Below, piece after piece: positions 18,248 through 27,592 of a stretch of 64,000 bases of DNA. Source of the DNA: JANNAT01 sp031422555 (lineage in GTDB: Bacteria; Pseudomonadota; Alphaproteobacteria; Rhodobacterales; Rhodobacteraceae). The position numbers and the translations under genes are program-made. How positions within the stretch are numbered: position 1 is the first letter of the stretch; each line of letters begins with the position of its first letter. A model generated the notes under the pieces. The model searched no databases, was not told the DNA's origin, and was given only the letters and a program-made list of their open reading frames with translations. The stretch covers positions 1 to 64,000 of the forward strand of contig JANPLZ010000033.1 in assembly GCA_031422555.1 (NCBI GenBank), written 5' to 3'.

Positions 18248-21200
18248 ATGCCAAAAAGAACCGACATCAAATCCATCATGATCATCGGTGCCGGGCCTAT
18301 CGTGATTGGCCAAGCCTGCGAGTTTGACTATTCCGGGGCGCAGGCCTGCAAAGCGTTGCGCGAAGAAGGCTACCGGGTGGTGTTGGTGAATTCCAACCCT
18401 GCCACCATCATGACCGATCCAGGGTTAGCCGATGCCACCTATATTGAGCCGATCACCCCCGAAGTTGTTGCCAAAATCATCGAAAAAGAACGCCCCGACG
18501 CGCTGTTGCCCACCATGGGCGGGCAAACCGGGCTGAACACGGCGCTGGCGCTGGCCGATATGGGAATATTGGAAAAGTTCAATGTCGAGTTGATCGGCGC
18601 GAAGCGCGCAGCCATCGAAATGGCAGAAGATCGCAAACTGTTCCGCGAGGCGATGGACAGGATTGGCCTTGAAAACCCCAAAGCCACCATCATCGCCGCC
18701 CCCAAACTGCCATCGGGCAAGTATGACATCACCGCCGGCGTGGCTGAATGTATGGCCGCCATCGAATATGTCGGTCTGCCCGCCATCATCCGCCCTGCCT
18801 TTACTCTTGGCGGCACCGGCGGCGGCGTGGCCTATAACCGCGATGACTATGAGGCGATCTGCCGATCCGGTCTGGATGCCAGCCCGGTGGCGCAAATTCT
18901 GATCGACGAATCCCTGCTGGGCTGGAAAGAGTTCGAGATGGAGGTGGTGCGCGATACCGCCGACAATGCCATCATCATCTGCGCCATCGAAAACGTCGAT
19001 CCGATGGGCGTGCACACGGGGGATTCCATCACGGTGGCCCCGGCGCTGACGTTGACCGACAAGGAATATCAGATCATGCGCAACGGCAGCATCGCCGTTT
19101 TGCGCGAAATTGGCGTGGAAACCGGCGGGTCAAACGTGCAATGGGCGATCAACCCGGCGGACGGCCGCATGGTGGTGATCGAGATGAACCCGCGTGTCAG
19201 CCGATCATCTGCACTGGCGTCCAAGGCGACCGGGTTTCCGATTGCCAAAGTGGCGGCGAAACTGGCCGTCGGTTATACGCTGGATGAGTTGGACAATGAC
19301 ATCACCCGGGTCACACCGGCGTCGTTTGAACCCTCGATCGACTATGTTGTCACCAAAATTCCGCGCTTTGCGTTTGAGAAGTTTCCCGGATCGGAACCGA
19401 ACCTGACCACCGCGATGAAATCGGTGGGCGAAGTGATGGCGATTGGCCGCACCATCCACGAATCGATGCAAAAGGCGCTGGCCAGTTTGGAAACCGGGCT
19501 GTCCGGCTTTGACGAAATCGCCATCCCCGGTGCGCCAGACCCTGCCGCGATTACCCAAGCCTTGTCCAAACAAACCCCCGACCGCATCCGCGTGATCGCC
19601 CAAGCCATGCGGCACGGGTTCAGCAATGATCAGATCAATGCGATTACCTGTTTTGATCCGTGGTTTCTGGCCCGTATCCGCGAAATTATTGATATCGAAG
19701 CCGAAGTGCGCGCGGGTGGCCTGCCGGTTACCGCGCCCGCCCTGCGGCGATTGAAGATGTATGGCTTTACCGATGCCCGGCTTGCTACCCTGACCGGCCG
19801 CGATGAAGGCCAGGTCAGACGGGCACGCCGCAATCTGGGCGTGGTCGCCGTGTTCAAACGGATTGATACCTGTGCGGCAGAATTCGAAGCGCAAACTCCC
19901 TACATGTATTCCACCTACGAATCCCCCGCGATGGGCGATGTCGAATGCGAAGCGCGGCCATCGGCGGCGAAAAAGGTGGTCATCCTTGGTGGAGGCCCCA
20001 ACCGCATCGGGCAGGGGATCGAGTTTGATTATTGCTGCGTTCATGCCTGCTATGCCCTGACGGCGGCGGGTTATGAAACGATCATGGTCAACTGCAACCC
20101 CGAAACGGTTTCCACCGATTACGACACCTCGGACCGGCTGTATTTTGAACCGCTGACGTTGGAATCGGTGCTGGAAATCCTGCGGGTGGAACAGGAAAAT
20201 GGCACTTTGCACGGCGTCATCGTGCAACTGGGCGGGCAGACGCCGTTGAAACTGGCGCAGGCGCTTGCCAACGAAGGCATCCCGATCTTAGGCACCACGC
20301 CCGACGCGATTGATCTGGCCGAAGACCGTGAACGGTTTCAGCAGTTGCTACACAAACTCGGTCTAAAACAGCCCCACAACGGCACGGCCCGGTCGCGCGA
20401 TGAGGCGTTTGCGGTGGCAAAGGACGTAGGCTATCCGCTGGTGATCCGCCCCAGTTTTGTGCTGGGTGGCCGCGCGATGGAGATCGTGCGCGATGATGCG
20501 CAACTGGAACGCTATATCCGCACGGCGGTGCAGGTTTCGGGCGACAGCCCGGTTTTGCTGGACAGCTATTTGTCCGGCGCGATTGAGGTGGATGTTGACG
20601 CGCTGTCCGATGGCAAGCACGTCCATGTCGCTGGAATCATGGAACATATCGAGGAGGCGGGCGTGCATTCGGGCGACAGCGCCTGCTGTTTGCCGCCGCA
20701 TTCCCTGACGCCCGAAACCATTGCCGAGTTGAAACGCCAGACCGTGCAGATGGCGCTGGCGCTGAATGTTGTCGGCCTGATGAACGTGCAATTTGCGATC
20801 AAGGGCGTGGATATTTATGTGCTGGAAGTGAACCCCCGCGCCAGCCGCACCGTGCCCTTCGTCGCCAAAGCCACAGATTCCGCGATTGCCGCCATCGCTG
20901 CGCGCCTGATGGCAGGCGAGCCTTTGTCGAACTTTCCGCTGCGCCCGGCCTATGCCACCGGCGTTGGCCCCGACACGCCGCTGCCCTTGATGGACCCAAA
21001 CACGCTGGCCGACCCGATCACCCCGTGGTTTTCGGTGAAAGAGGCCGTGCTGCCCTTTGCGCGCTTTCCCGGCGTGGATCCGGTTCTGGGGCCGGAAATG
21101 CGATCAACCGGCGAGGTGATGGGCTGGGACCGCACCTTTGCGCTGGCGTTTCTTAAGGCGCAGATGGGCGCGGGCACCGTGTTGCCGGACGCGGGCCGGG

Positions 21201-21577
21201 TGTTTGTGTCGATCAAGGACATGGACAAAACCGCCGCTTTTGCAGATGCCGCCCGCGATCTGGTGGGGATGGGGTTTGAAATTGTCGCCACCCGTGGCAC
21301 CGCCGCCTGGCTGACCGCCAAGGGCATCGCCGCCACCCCGGTGAACAAGGTATATGAGGGCCGCCCGAACATCGTCGACCGGCTGAAGGATGATGACATT
21401 GCCATGGTGATGAACACCACCGAAGGCACCCAAGCGGTATCGGATTCGCGTGATATCAGGCGCGTCGCACTGATGGACAAGATCCCGTATTTCACCACCG
21501 CTGCGGCGAGTATTGCCGTGGTGGCGGCGATGAAGGCCCGGGGTGAGGGGTATGGGGTTCGGACGTTGCAGGGGTGA
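18248..21577 (+). CDS. carB: Carbamoyl-phosphate synthase large subunit
   Basis: Makes carbamoyl phosphate for arginine and pyrimidine synthesis with the glutaminase subunit CarA, which is not in this window. At 1109 residues it is full length: the first ATP-grasp half ([22 protein letters not shown] near residue 16), a second, homologous half ([22 protein letters not shown] near 585), and a C-terminal MGS-like allosteric domain (about 965-1109). The metal-binding [18 protein letters not shown] and [18 protein letters not shown] loops are intact. The downstream unknown gene starts 10 bases after its stop but differs strongly in base composition. Confidence 0.97.
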   Translation: MPKRTDIKSIMIIGAGPIVIGQACEFDYSGAQACKALREEGYRVVLVNSNPATIMTDPGLADATYIEPITPEVVAKIIEKERPDALLPTMGGQTGLNTALALADMGILEKFNVELIGAKRAAIEMAEDRKLFREAMDRIGLENPKATIIAAPKLPSGKYDITAGVAECMAAIEYVGLPAIIRPAFTLGGTGGGVAYNRDDYEAICRSGLDASPVAQILIDESLLGWKEFEMEVVRDTADNAIIICAIENVDPMGVHTGDSITVAPALTLTDKEYQIMRNGSIAVLREIGVETGGSNVQWAINPADGRMVVIEMNPRVSRSSALASKATGFPIAKVAAKLAVGYTLDELDNDITRVTPASFEPSIDYVVTKIPRFAFEKFPGSEPNLTTAMKSVGEVMAIGRTIHESMQKALASLETGLSGFDEIAIPGAPDPAAITQALSKQTPDRIRVIAQAMRHGFSNDQINAITCFDPWFLARIREIIDIEAEVRAGGLPVTAPALRRLKMYGFTDARLATLTGRDEGQVRRARRNLGVVAVFKRIDTCAAEFEAQTPYMYSTYESPAMGDVECEARPSAAKKVVILGGGPNRIGQGIEFDYCCVHACYALTAAGYETIMVNCNPETVSTDYDTSDRLYFEPLTLESVLEILRVEQENGTLHGVIVQLGGQTPLKLAQALANEGIPILGTTPDAIDLAEDRERFQQLLHKLGLKQPHNGTARSRDEAFAVAKDVGYPLVIRPSFVLGGRAMEIVRDDAQLERYIRTAVQVSGDSPVLLDSYLSGAIEVDVDALSDGKHVHVAGIMEHIEEAGVHSGDSACCLPPHSLTPETIAELKRQTVQMALALNVVGLMNVQFAIKGVDIYVLEVNPRASRTVPFVAKATDSAIAAIAARLMAGEPLSNFPLRPAYATGVGPDTPLPLMDPNTLADPITPWFSVKEAVLPFARFPGVDPVLGPEMRSTGEVMGWDRTFALAFLKAQMGAGTVLPDAGRVFVSIKDMDKTAAFADAARDLVGMGFEIVATRGTAAWLTAKGIAATPVNKVYEGRPNIVDRLKDDDIAMVMNTTEGTQAVSDSRDIRRVALMDKIPYFTTAAASIAVVAAMKARGEGYGVRTLQG

Positions 21578-21587
21578 GGGAAAGACA

Positions 21588-22481
21588 GTGGTAGAAGCAC
21601 CAGAAAAAGCGCCCGTTGGAGGATTTTTCTCTCGAACTTATTTGTGTGAGGACAGACCATTTTCAGATAACGCGCGCGCCAGATACCGGATGGCAGCGTA
21701 TCTCAGCGAATACTACTCTGCAAAACAGCGTGAAATTGGAAAATTCATTGAGCAAGAACTGGGCATCAAATGCCTAAAGTGGGGCACTTCAAGCCTCTTT
21801 ATTGACTGGCAGCCATTTCTTAAAGAACTTGATATCCGGGACTTCTTGGATGTGACGACCGCGGTAATCCGATTTGAACCACAGAAAAAAGAATTCAAAA
21901 ATCGGGTGATCGTAGTTTACAATTTGCTCGAGTTCGCAACGCGTGTCTTCTCAGAGCAGAACCTCGCCTACAGAATTGATGAGGCAGGTGGCGTTCACCC
22001 GGCAATTGACGCTGCGTTTTCGGTTTCTTCAGCAACTTTGCTGAGAAATCTAAACATTGCTGGACTGAATGCATCTCACGAACACATTTCTCAAGCTGAA
22101 AGATCACTTCTTGCAGGATCGTTTGACGGACGTCAGGCAATTCGGTCAACTTTTGACGCTGCTGAAAATTTGTTGAGAGTAATATTTTCAAATTTAACTC
22201 AACTTAATAAAGTAAACATTACCAGTGATCTTGGCCCTTTTTTGGTCAAATCAACGAAAGACAGTAAGGCAGAACGACACGCGGCAGAAAAGTTGGTAAA
22301 CTCATTCATCGATTGGGTGGAGGCGGCACATTTCTATCGGCACGCCGCTGGCGGTAGCGAAGTTGAACAGCCATCTGAGAGCTTTACTATTGCAATTGTT
22401 TCTCAAGGCTTTTCATTTGTGCGATGGATCGCAGATGCCTACTCGGCGAAAGTAGCATCTGATACAGATAAACTCACTTAG
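21588..22481 (+). CDS. Unknown protein encoded by an AT-rich gene
   Basis: A 297-residue predicted soluble protein. Base composition and codon use change abruptly at the carB stop: this gene is visibly AT-rich (Lys, Asn, Ile and TTT-rich) in a GC-rich neighbourhood, a mark of recent transfer. Two blocks stand out: YRIDEAGGVHPAIDAAF (about 129-145) and SFIDWVEAAHFYRHAAG (about 246-262). I remember similar blocks in conserved hypothetical proteins from mobile islands, some with abortive-infection annotations, but cannot verify this. The GTG at 21588 is preferred because an upstream ATG at 21543 lies within carB; a GGGTGAGGG stretch precedes it. Confidence 0.72.
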   Translation: MVEAPEKAPVGGFFSRTYLCEDRPFSDNARARYRMAAYLSEYYSAKQREIGKFIEQELGIKCLKWGTSSLFIDWQPFLKELDIRDFLDVTTAVIRFEPQKKEFKNRVIVVYNLLEFATRVFSEQNLAYRIDEAGGVHPAIDAAFSVSSATLLRNLNIAGLNASHEHISQAERSLLAGSFDGRQAIRSTFDAAENLLRVIFSNLTQLNKVNITSDLGPFLVKSTKDSKAERHAAEKLVNSFIDWVEAAHFYRHAAGGSEVEQPSESFTIAIVSQGFSFVRWIADAYSAKVASDTDKLT

Positions 22482-22520
22482 TGATTTTTGCGTGAGTGAA
22501 TATCAAACTGCCCACACACA

Positions 22521-22650
22521 GGGCCGCGCCCGACCTCGGGATGGCGCACCAACGCTGGTTCTAGGCACTTTATTCCTCAACCCCTCCCGCAGAATTTCTG
22601 CTGGCGACCTTGGCAAATGCGCCCTCCCGGGGGGAGGTCGGGCGCGGCCC
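22521..22650. repeat. Inverted repeat, 17 bp perfect arms
   Basis: GGGCCGCGCCCGACCTC at 22521-22537 is the exact reverse complement of 22634-22650, with 96 bases between. The enclosed sequence has no convincing ORF. The arms lie between two genes of unknown function (one forward, one reverse, tail to tail), so they may serve as a terminator or be a small non-autonomous mobile element. The outer flank is G/C-rich and includes a long C run at 22690-22699. Confidence 0.9.
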
Positions 22651-22705
22651 GGCGGGCTTTGCCCTTGAATCCGGGCTAAGAAGGCGCGCCCCCCCCCCCG
22701 CCGCC

Positions 22706-23284
22706 TTACCGCCCACGAACGTTGTAAACCGCCCGGGTGCGGGCCATCATCCGCAGGTTTTCGCCGGTGCGCATGCGTTGGAGGTTTTGTTCGGCCAACT
22801 CGCCAAAGCCGGCCATGGGTTCCATCATCTGTTCGATATACAGTTTGTAATTGCCGCCGTGGCGTAGGGCGACCTCGGCTCTCCGCTCAAGGACTCTTTG
22901 GGTATTTTCCGCCAGATCTATCGCCTGGCCCTTATTGATCCCTTGCATTTGCGACTGGCTATTGTCGCCGCGATCTTGTCGGCCGTTGACGTAGCCTATG
23001 CCCCAGGCCACGTTACGCGCATATAAAAACGGATATAGCGTCAAATTCAGCGCCGCTTTCAAAGTCTCGTTGCTGCTGACAACCACCTTCACGGCGCGGC
23101 ACACCAAGGGGCCCAGCCGGTCCATGTCGGGCGTGGCCTGATCAGAACAGGTCAAGCCGCAATAGACTGCGCTGAAATCCATCCACGCCGCAATCGCGCC
23201 AATGTTAGAGGCGACTGCAACCTGCAGTGGCAGCAGGCGGTTAAAATCAGAAAAGTTGTCTTCAATGGATTTTAGGTTGGGCAT
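22706..23284 (-). CDS. Unknown 192-residue protein
   Basis: It starts at ATG 23284 with a well-placed AGGAG site. The protein looks helical, without a signal peptide; a hydrophobic patch around LNLTLYPFLYARNVAWGIGYVNG (near residues 80-101) is too polar for a certain membrane helix. The C-terminal third (NTQRVLERRAEVALRHGGNYKLYIEQMM...) has coiled-coil spacing. I do not recognise the family; a phasin-like or phage-derived role would be a guess. It is convergent with the AT-rich gene and shares its accessory setting. Confidence 0.65.
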   Translation of the reverse strand: MPNLKSIEDNFSDFNRLLPLQVAVASNIGAIAAWMDFSAVYCGLTCSDQATPDMDRLGPLVCRAVKVVVSSNETLKAALNLTLYPFLYARNVAWGIGYVNGRQDRGDNSQSQMQGINKGQAIDLAENTQRVLERRAEVALRHGGNYKLYIEQMMEPMAGFGELAEQNLQRMRTGENLRMMARTRAVYNVRGR

Positions 23285-23808
23285 GGAACACTCCTACAAA
23301 TTAAATTTTCAAAAAAATGGTCTATTTTCAGTGTTTTATGTGCAATGATACTTTGTCAGACTTTCCCGGACTTGGTTTTATCCAGTTAACAGGTCCACCG
23401 CCGGTAGGTGATTCCAAAGGTAACAGCGATTTTTCGGCGGGGGAAATTACCTAACGTCATCTGCGGGTTATTCGAAGATGCCAGGCAGGCGGGTCACCGT
23501 TGCGGTTGTCAGCGTTTTGACCAGTATTGCTACTTTTGGTTGTGCCGAAAGGCCCCCCGTCGGCAGCAAACCTGCGTCTGGCGCGCGCGCCCCTTGACTT
23601 CGCCGCCGAAATCCCGCATTTGGCCCGAACCAAAGCGTCCGTGCCGCGTGAGCATGTGTAAGACCTTTGGCACTGGTTCCCACCGCACGCAGGGGTTCCG
23701 CGATTGTCACGGCTTGGGGTATAAACCCTGCGCGAGGGGCTGTCGCTTCCCACTGGCCGCCCCAATCCTTGGGGTGGATGGCGGCGTTTGGCTGCCGGAA
23801 AGACTGTT
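23285..23808. other. Intergenic region before the RNA helicase gene
   Basis: About 520 bases between divergent genes. It must contain the promoter of the unknown reverse gene and a long 5' leader for the helicase. The first 120 bases are AT-rich; the rest is GC-rich and includes the lipoprotein remnant described separately at 23478-23661. I find no hairpin or repeat that I can support. Confidence 0.5.
23478..23661 (+). pseudogene. Possible small lipoprotein gene, frameshifted
   Basis: An ATG at 23478 opens a lipoprotein-like leader with a hydrophobic core and lipobox (VVSVLTSIATFGC), but the frame stops after 39 codons at 23597. In the next frame the sequence continues as LDFAAEIPHLARTKASVPRE and stops at 23661. 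Removing one base within the GCGCGCGCGCCCC run (23581-23593) would join the two into about 60 residues. No good ribosome site is visible. It may be a decayed or mis-sequenced gene, or chance. Confidence 0.35.
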
Positions 23809-25149
23809 ATGACAACCACGTTCGCCGATCTGGGCCTTTCGGCCAGCATTCTGAAATCACTGGAAAAAACCACCCTGAAACTGCCAACGCCGATTCAGGT
23901 CGAAGCCATTCCGCATATCATGGCGGGCCGCGATCTGATGGGGCTGGCGCAAACCGGCACCGGCAAAACCGCCGCCTTTGGCCTGCCCTTGCTGCACCGC
24001 ATCCTTGATCTGGGCCATCCGCCCGCGCCCAAAACCGTGCGCGCGTTGATCCTTGCCCCCACCCGCGAATTGGTCGCCCAAATTGCCGCCAACCTTGAGC
24101 AGTTTACCAAAGGCACCTCCGTCAAGGTTGCCATGGTTGTGGGCGGTGCCAGCCTGTTCAAGCAGGCCGAGCGGCTGAAGCGCGGCGCCGATGTGCTGGT
24201 GGCCACGCCGGGCCGCCTGATTGATCTGATTGAACGCGGCGATGTATCCCTGCACGCCACCGGATATCTGGTGCTGGACGAGGCCGATCATATGCTGGAC
24301 ATGGGGTTCATCCATTCCTTGCGCAAAATCGCCAAGCATATCCCCTTGAAACGGCAGACTTTGTTGTTTTCGGCCACCATGCCGAAAGATATCGAAGAAC
24401 TGGCATCGACCTATCTGCAAAACCCGATCAAAGTTCAGGTCGCCCCCCCCGGCAAACCTGTGGAACGCATCGTTCAAGGCGTGCATTACCTGCCCAGCGG
24501 CGACAAGGCCCGCGTGCTGCAGGAATACCTGAACAAACATCCGGGCGAACAGGCACTGGTGTTTGGCCGCACCAAGCATGGCTCGGAAAAGCTGATGAAG
24601 CTGTTGGTGACATGGGGCTTCAAGGCTGGCTCTATCCACGGCAACAAAAGCCAAAGCCAACGCGACCGCACCCTGACCGAGTTTCGCAATGGCGAGATGG
24701 ATGTTCTGGTGGCCACCGATGTGGCGTCGCGCGGCATTGATATTCCGGGCGTGCGGTTTGTCTATAATTTTGACATGCCGAATGTGCCGGAAAACTATGT
24801 CCACCGCATCGGCCGCACCGCGCGGGCGGGCAAAGAGGGCACCTCGATTTCCTTCTGCGCCCCTGCGGAAATGGGCGAATTGCAAGCGGTGGAAAAGCTG
24901 TTGAAAAAGGCGATCCCGGTGTTGGGTGGCGCGCCTTGGGCAGCGGATGCGGTGGCTGCGGCCCCTAAACCGGGTCAGAACCGCGGTCAACGTCCGGCGT
25001 CGCGCGGCGGCCAAAAGGCCGGATCGCAACCGGTTCAACGCGCAGCCGCCGGCAAACCCGGTGCAAAACCTGCGGCAAAAGGCGGATCCTTTGCGCCCCG
25101 CCGCACCGATGGGGCCAAACCCCGCCCGGCACAGCGCCGTCCGGCGTAA
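23809..25149 (+). CDS. DEAD-box ATP-dependent RNA helicase, RhlE type
   Basis: Unwinds structured RNA, probably in ribosome assembly, RNA turnover or cold adaptation. The 446-residue protein has the full motif set: Q motif (LPTPIQVEAIP), motif I AQTGTGKT (K53), Ia PTRELVAQI, Ib TPGRLIDL, II DEAD in VLDEADHMLDMGF, III SAT, V RGIDIPGV and VI HRIGRTARAG. A Lys/Arg/Gly/Pro-rich low-complexity tail (after about 385) is typical of RhlE proteins and binds RNA. The ATG at 23809 fits the family start MTTTFADLGL better than the upstream one at 23788. Confidence 0.93.
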   Translation: MTTTFADLGLSASILKSLEKTTLKLPTPIQVEAIPHIMAGRDLMGLAQTGTGKTAAFGLPLLHRILDLGHPPAPKTVRALILAPTRELVAQIAANLEQFTKGTSVKVAMVVGGASLFKQAERLKRGADVLVATPGRLIDLIERGDVSLHATGYLVLDEADHMLDMGFIHSLRKIAKHIPLKRQTLLFSATMPKDIEELASTYLQNPIKVQVAPPGKPVERIVQGVHYLPSGDKARVLQEYLNKHPGEQALVFGRTKHGSEKLMKLLVTWGFKAGSIHGNKSQSQRDRTLTEFRNGEMDVLVATDVASRGIDIPGVRFVYNFDMPNVPENYVHRIGRTARAGKEGTSISFCAPAEMGELQAVEKLLKKAIPVLGGAPWAADAVAAAPKPGQNRGQRPASRGGQKAGSQPVQRAAAGKPGAKPAAKGGSFAPRRTDGAKPRPAQRRPA

Positions 25150-25197
25150 CGCACCCAACCGGCCCCGCCAAACCGGATGGGCCGCAAAAATTCCTTT

Positions 25198-25217
25198 GAC
25201 CCGCAGCGATGCGGGTC
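25198..25217 (-). terminator. Hairpin at the 3' end of the phage-type regulator gene
   Basis: GACCCGCA (25198-25205) pairs perfectly with TGCGGGTC (25210-25217) around a GCGA tetraloop. The stem overlaps the regulator's stop codon; on the reverse strand AAAGGAATTTTTG follows, which could be a weak U tract. It lies between convergent genes and may serve both. Confidence 0.5.
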
Positions 25218-25668
25218 AGCTGGCCTCGTCTTCCAGATTAAGTTTCATATCCAGCAGCACTTGCTGAATGGCCAAGGTTTCGCGCAACAAACGCTTGGCT
25301 TCGTTGACCGAAATCACGCCATCGCCAATGGCAATATTGTATTCCGACATCAGCATGGCAAAGCGCTGTGCCAGTGCCACCACGTCCTGATTGACGCCGG
25401 TTGAGGCCGCGTTGCGTTTGTCAGCATCGTAAGACATCGTGATGCCGCGCAAATCGGCCAAGGCCGCCGTGACATGGGGAAACTTCGCGCCAGCTTCTAG
25501 TTGGGCCACCACATCAATGGGCATGAAACGGTCGTTGTGTTCATCGGCGTCTGAATAATACCTGCCCAAAGTGGCCTTTGATTTTCCGGTCAAAGCACAG
25601 GCTGCTTCGATGCCGACATCTTTTACCAAAGCCTCGGAATGTTTCTTCAGGTATGTCTCAATACTCAT
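25216..25668 (-). CDS. Putative phage-type regulator (CII/CP76-like)
   Basis: A 150-residue cytosolic protein. KDVGIEAACALTGKSKATLGRYYS (residues about 16-39) reads like a helix-turn-helix, and the following FMPIDVVAQLEAGAKFPHVTAALADL resembles phage regulatory proteins of the CII/CP76 type, which recognise DNA early after infection. The assignment is by pattern only. No other phage gene lies nearby, so this could be a domesticated regulator. The C-terminus (about 95-150) is helical and could mediate oligomerisation. Confidence 0.5.
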   Translation of the reverse strand: MSIETYLKKHSEALVKDVGIEAACALTGKSKATLGRYYSDADEHNDRFMPIDVVAQLEAGAKFPHVTAALADLRGITMSYDADKRNAASTGVNQDVVALAQRFAMLMSEYNIAIGDGVISVNEAKRLLRETLAIQQVLLDMKLNLEDEAS

Positions 25669-26005
25669 TCTACGCCTTTACCATTGCGAAAGCCCCAAGA
25701 CGGGGAAATCGTGCCACCTTTTCCCATTATTCCGATCATGTGGATTTGTCATTCACAAAGCAACTTCGACGGTTCGGAGTTGTAACGAGTGGTCGGCGTC
25801 CCCAGCGCCGACATGGTGGGGGTCCGCCGTGCAAGCGTTCCGCAAGGAACCGTCTGTCGGCGAATGCCACGGTGGTGCGGCGGGCCCGTCAGTTTTTGGT
25901 CAGTTATCGGTCTTTTGGTGCTGACGGCCTGCTGCACTTCGTAGCGCTTGTTCCGGCACCGGATAACGCGTTGCGCGCGTCTGCGGGTTTGGGTTAAGTC
26001 GGGCA
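25669..26005. other. Intergenic region between divergent genes
   Basis: About 340 bases between the phage-type regulator (reverse) and tdk (forward), so promoters for both are expected here. Short frames on both strands have no ribosome site or recognisable content. I see no repeat or hairpin that stands out. Confidence 0.45.
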
Positions 26006-26584
26006 ATGGCCAAGCTGTATTTCAACTATTCCACGATGAACGCCGGGAAATCGACGTCGTTGCTGCAAGCCTCGCATAACTACCGCGAGGGCGGGATGAT
26101 GACCTATCTGATCACCGCGCAGTTTGATCTGCGCGCCGGTGAGGGCCGCATTGCCAGCCGCATCGGCATTGGCGAGCCCGCCGATACGTTTGCGCCTGCC
26201 GAGGATTTGTTCGCCAAGCTGGCGGCGCGGTTTGCCGTTGGCAAAGTCGCCTGCGTCTTCATCGACGAATGCCAGTTTCTGACCGAAGCCCAGGTTTGGC
26301 AACTGGCCCGCGCTGTTGATGATCTGGGCGTGCCGGTGATGTGTTACGGGTTGCGGGTGGATTTTCAGGGCAAGCTGTTCCCGGGGTCGGCGGCACTGTT
26401 GGCTTGGGCGGATGAAATGCGCGAAGTGCGCACGATTTGTCATTGCGGCAAGAAAGCCACCATGGTGATCCGGCGTGGCCCGGATGGACGGGCGTTGCGC
26501 AGCGGCGAACAAGTGGTGATTGGCGGCAATGAAACCTACGTGTCGCTGTGCAGGCGGCACTGGCGCGAGGCGGTTGACGGCTAA
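26006..26584 (+). CDS. tdk: Thymidine kinase
   Basis: Phosphorylates thymidine (and deoxyuridine) in pyrimidine salvage. The 192-residue type II enzyme has the P-loop MNAGKST (K15), the catalytic E88 in CVFIDECQF, and a zinc-finger/lasso region ICHCGKKATMV followed by VIGGNETYVSLCRRHW. Its stop codon interlocks with that of the convergent EamA gene (4-base overlap). It complements the nucleoside salvage operon 4 kb away. Confidence 0.95.
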   Translation: MAKLYFNYSTMNAGKSTSLLQASHNYREGGMMTYLITAQFDLRAGEGRIASRIGIGEPADTFAPAEDLFAKLAARFAVGKVACVFIDECQFLTEAQVWQLARAVDDLGVPVMCYGLRVDFQGKLFPGSAALLAWADEMREVRTICHCGKKATMVIRRGPDGRALRSGEQVVIGGNETYVSLCRRHWREAVDG

Positions 26585-27498
26585 CCGGTTTGCCGCGCCC
26601 GCAGCGCGATCATCACCCCCGCCAGCGATATCAGCCCCATGCCAATCACCGCGATCCAGCTTAGGGTTTCGCCCCACAAAACCCAGCCCCAGAACGCCGA
26701 CGCGGGCAGGATGGCATATTCAAACACCGCAACCCGCGTCACATCGGCCATCAGATAGGCGCGCACCATCATGCCAACCGCCACCAAAGACCCCGATGCC
26801 TGCACAAAGGTCCACAGCAACACGGTCGATGACGGCCACACCGCACCGCGCTGCAAGAACCCGTCCACCCCGGCGGGCACCGGCAACGGGAAAAACGCCA
26901 GAACCGTCAGCCCGACCGCGCCGATCACCATCAAAGCCGCGAAGAACCCGACCAGCAACGTCGCCGCCGATTCTTGGCCGCACCACCGGCGCGTGGTGAT
27001 ATTGCCCATCGCATAAATCGCCCCTGCCACCACCGGCAACAGCGCGGGCAGCGATGCCCCGGCAAGGGCCTCGGGCCCCAGCACCAGCACCACACCCACA
27101 AAGCCAAGCAAGACCGCGGCGATACGAAACGGGCCAATCACCTCGCCAAACACCAGACCTGAAATCAGCAAGACAAAAATCGGCGCGCTGAACAATCCCG
27201 CCGCCACCAACGCCACCGGCAAAAATGCCAAGGCCCCGAAATAGATGATCATAGCGCCCCCGTGCAGCGCCGAACGCGCCACCACAGCGCGCCAATGCAC
27301 CGGGCGCACCCGCAGACCCATGGGCCAAGCCACCAGCGCGATCAGGCCAAGCGCAATCATGCCGCGTTGCAGATGAAACTGCCAAAGACCGGATTCGGCG
27401 GCAATCACTTGCACGAAATTATCGGTAAAGCCGATGATGACCGCATAGATCAGGATCAGACCCGCCGCCATCAGGGTTTTGTCGCCGCCTTGGGTCAT
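26581..27498 (-). CDS. EamA/DMT-superfamily transporter
   Basis: A 305-residue inner-membrane protein with ten hydrophobic helices arranged as two EamA repeats (about 12-135 and 150-300). Such proteins export metabolites or act as sugar/nucleotide permeases; the substrate is unknown. The FEYAILPASAFWGWVLWGETLSW stretch in the second repeat is typical. The ATG at 27498 starts a short hydrophilic tail before helix 1; the frame is open 25 codons further but without family sequence. Confidence 0.88.
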   Translation of the reverse strand: MTQGGDKTLMAAGLILIYAVIIGFTDNFVQVIAAESGLWQFHLQRGMIALGLIALVAWPMGLRVRPVHWRAVVARSALHGGAMIIYFGALAFLPVALVAAGLFSAPIFVLLISGLVFGEVIGPFRIAAVLLGFVGVVLVLGPEALAGASLPALLPVVAGAIYAMGNITTRRWCGQESAATLLVGFFAALMVIGAVGLTVLAFFPLPVPAGVDGFLQRGAVWPSSTVLLWTFVQASGSLVAVGMMVRAYLMADVTRVAVFEYAILPASAFWGWVLWGETLSWIAVIGMGLISLAGVMIALRARQTG

Positions 27499-27592
27499 GC
27501 TGTGGTCCTTTGTGTTGCATGCAGCCTTGCGCCATCGGCGGGCAACTGCGCGCCGGAAAACGACATTCGGCAAGGGGTTAAGGACCCGACCT

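Noticed and set aside
23857..25158. A 433-codon reverse frame opposite the helicase
   Set aside because: Antisense shadow; the forward frame holds all DEAD-box motifs.
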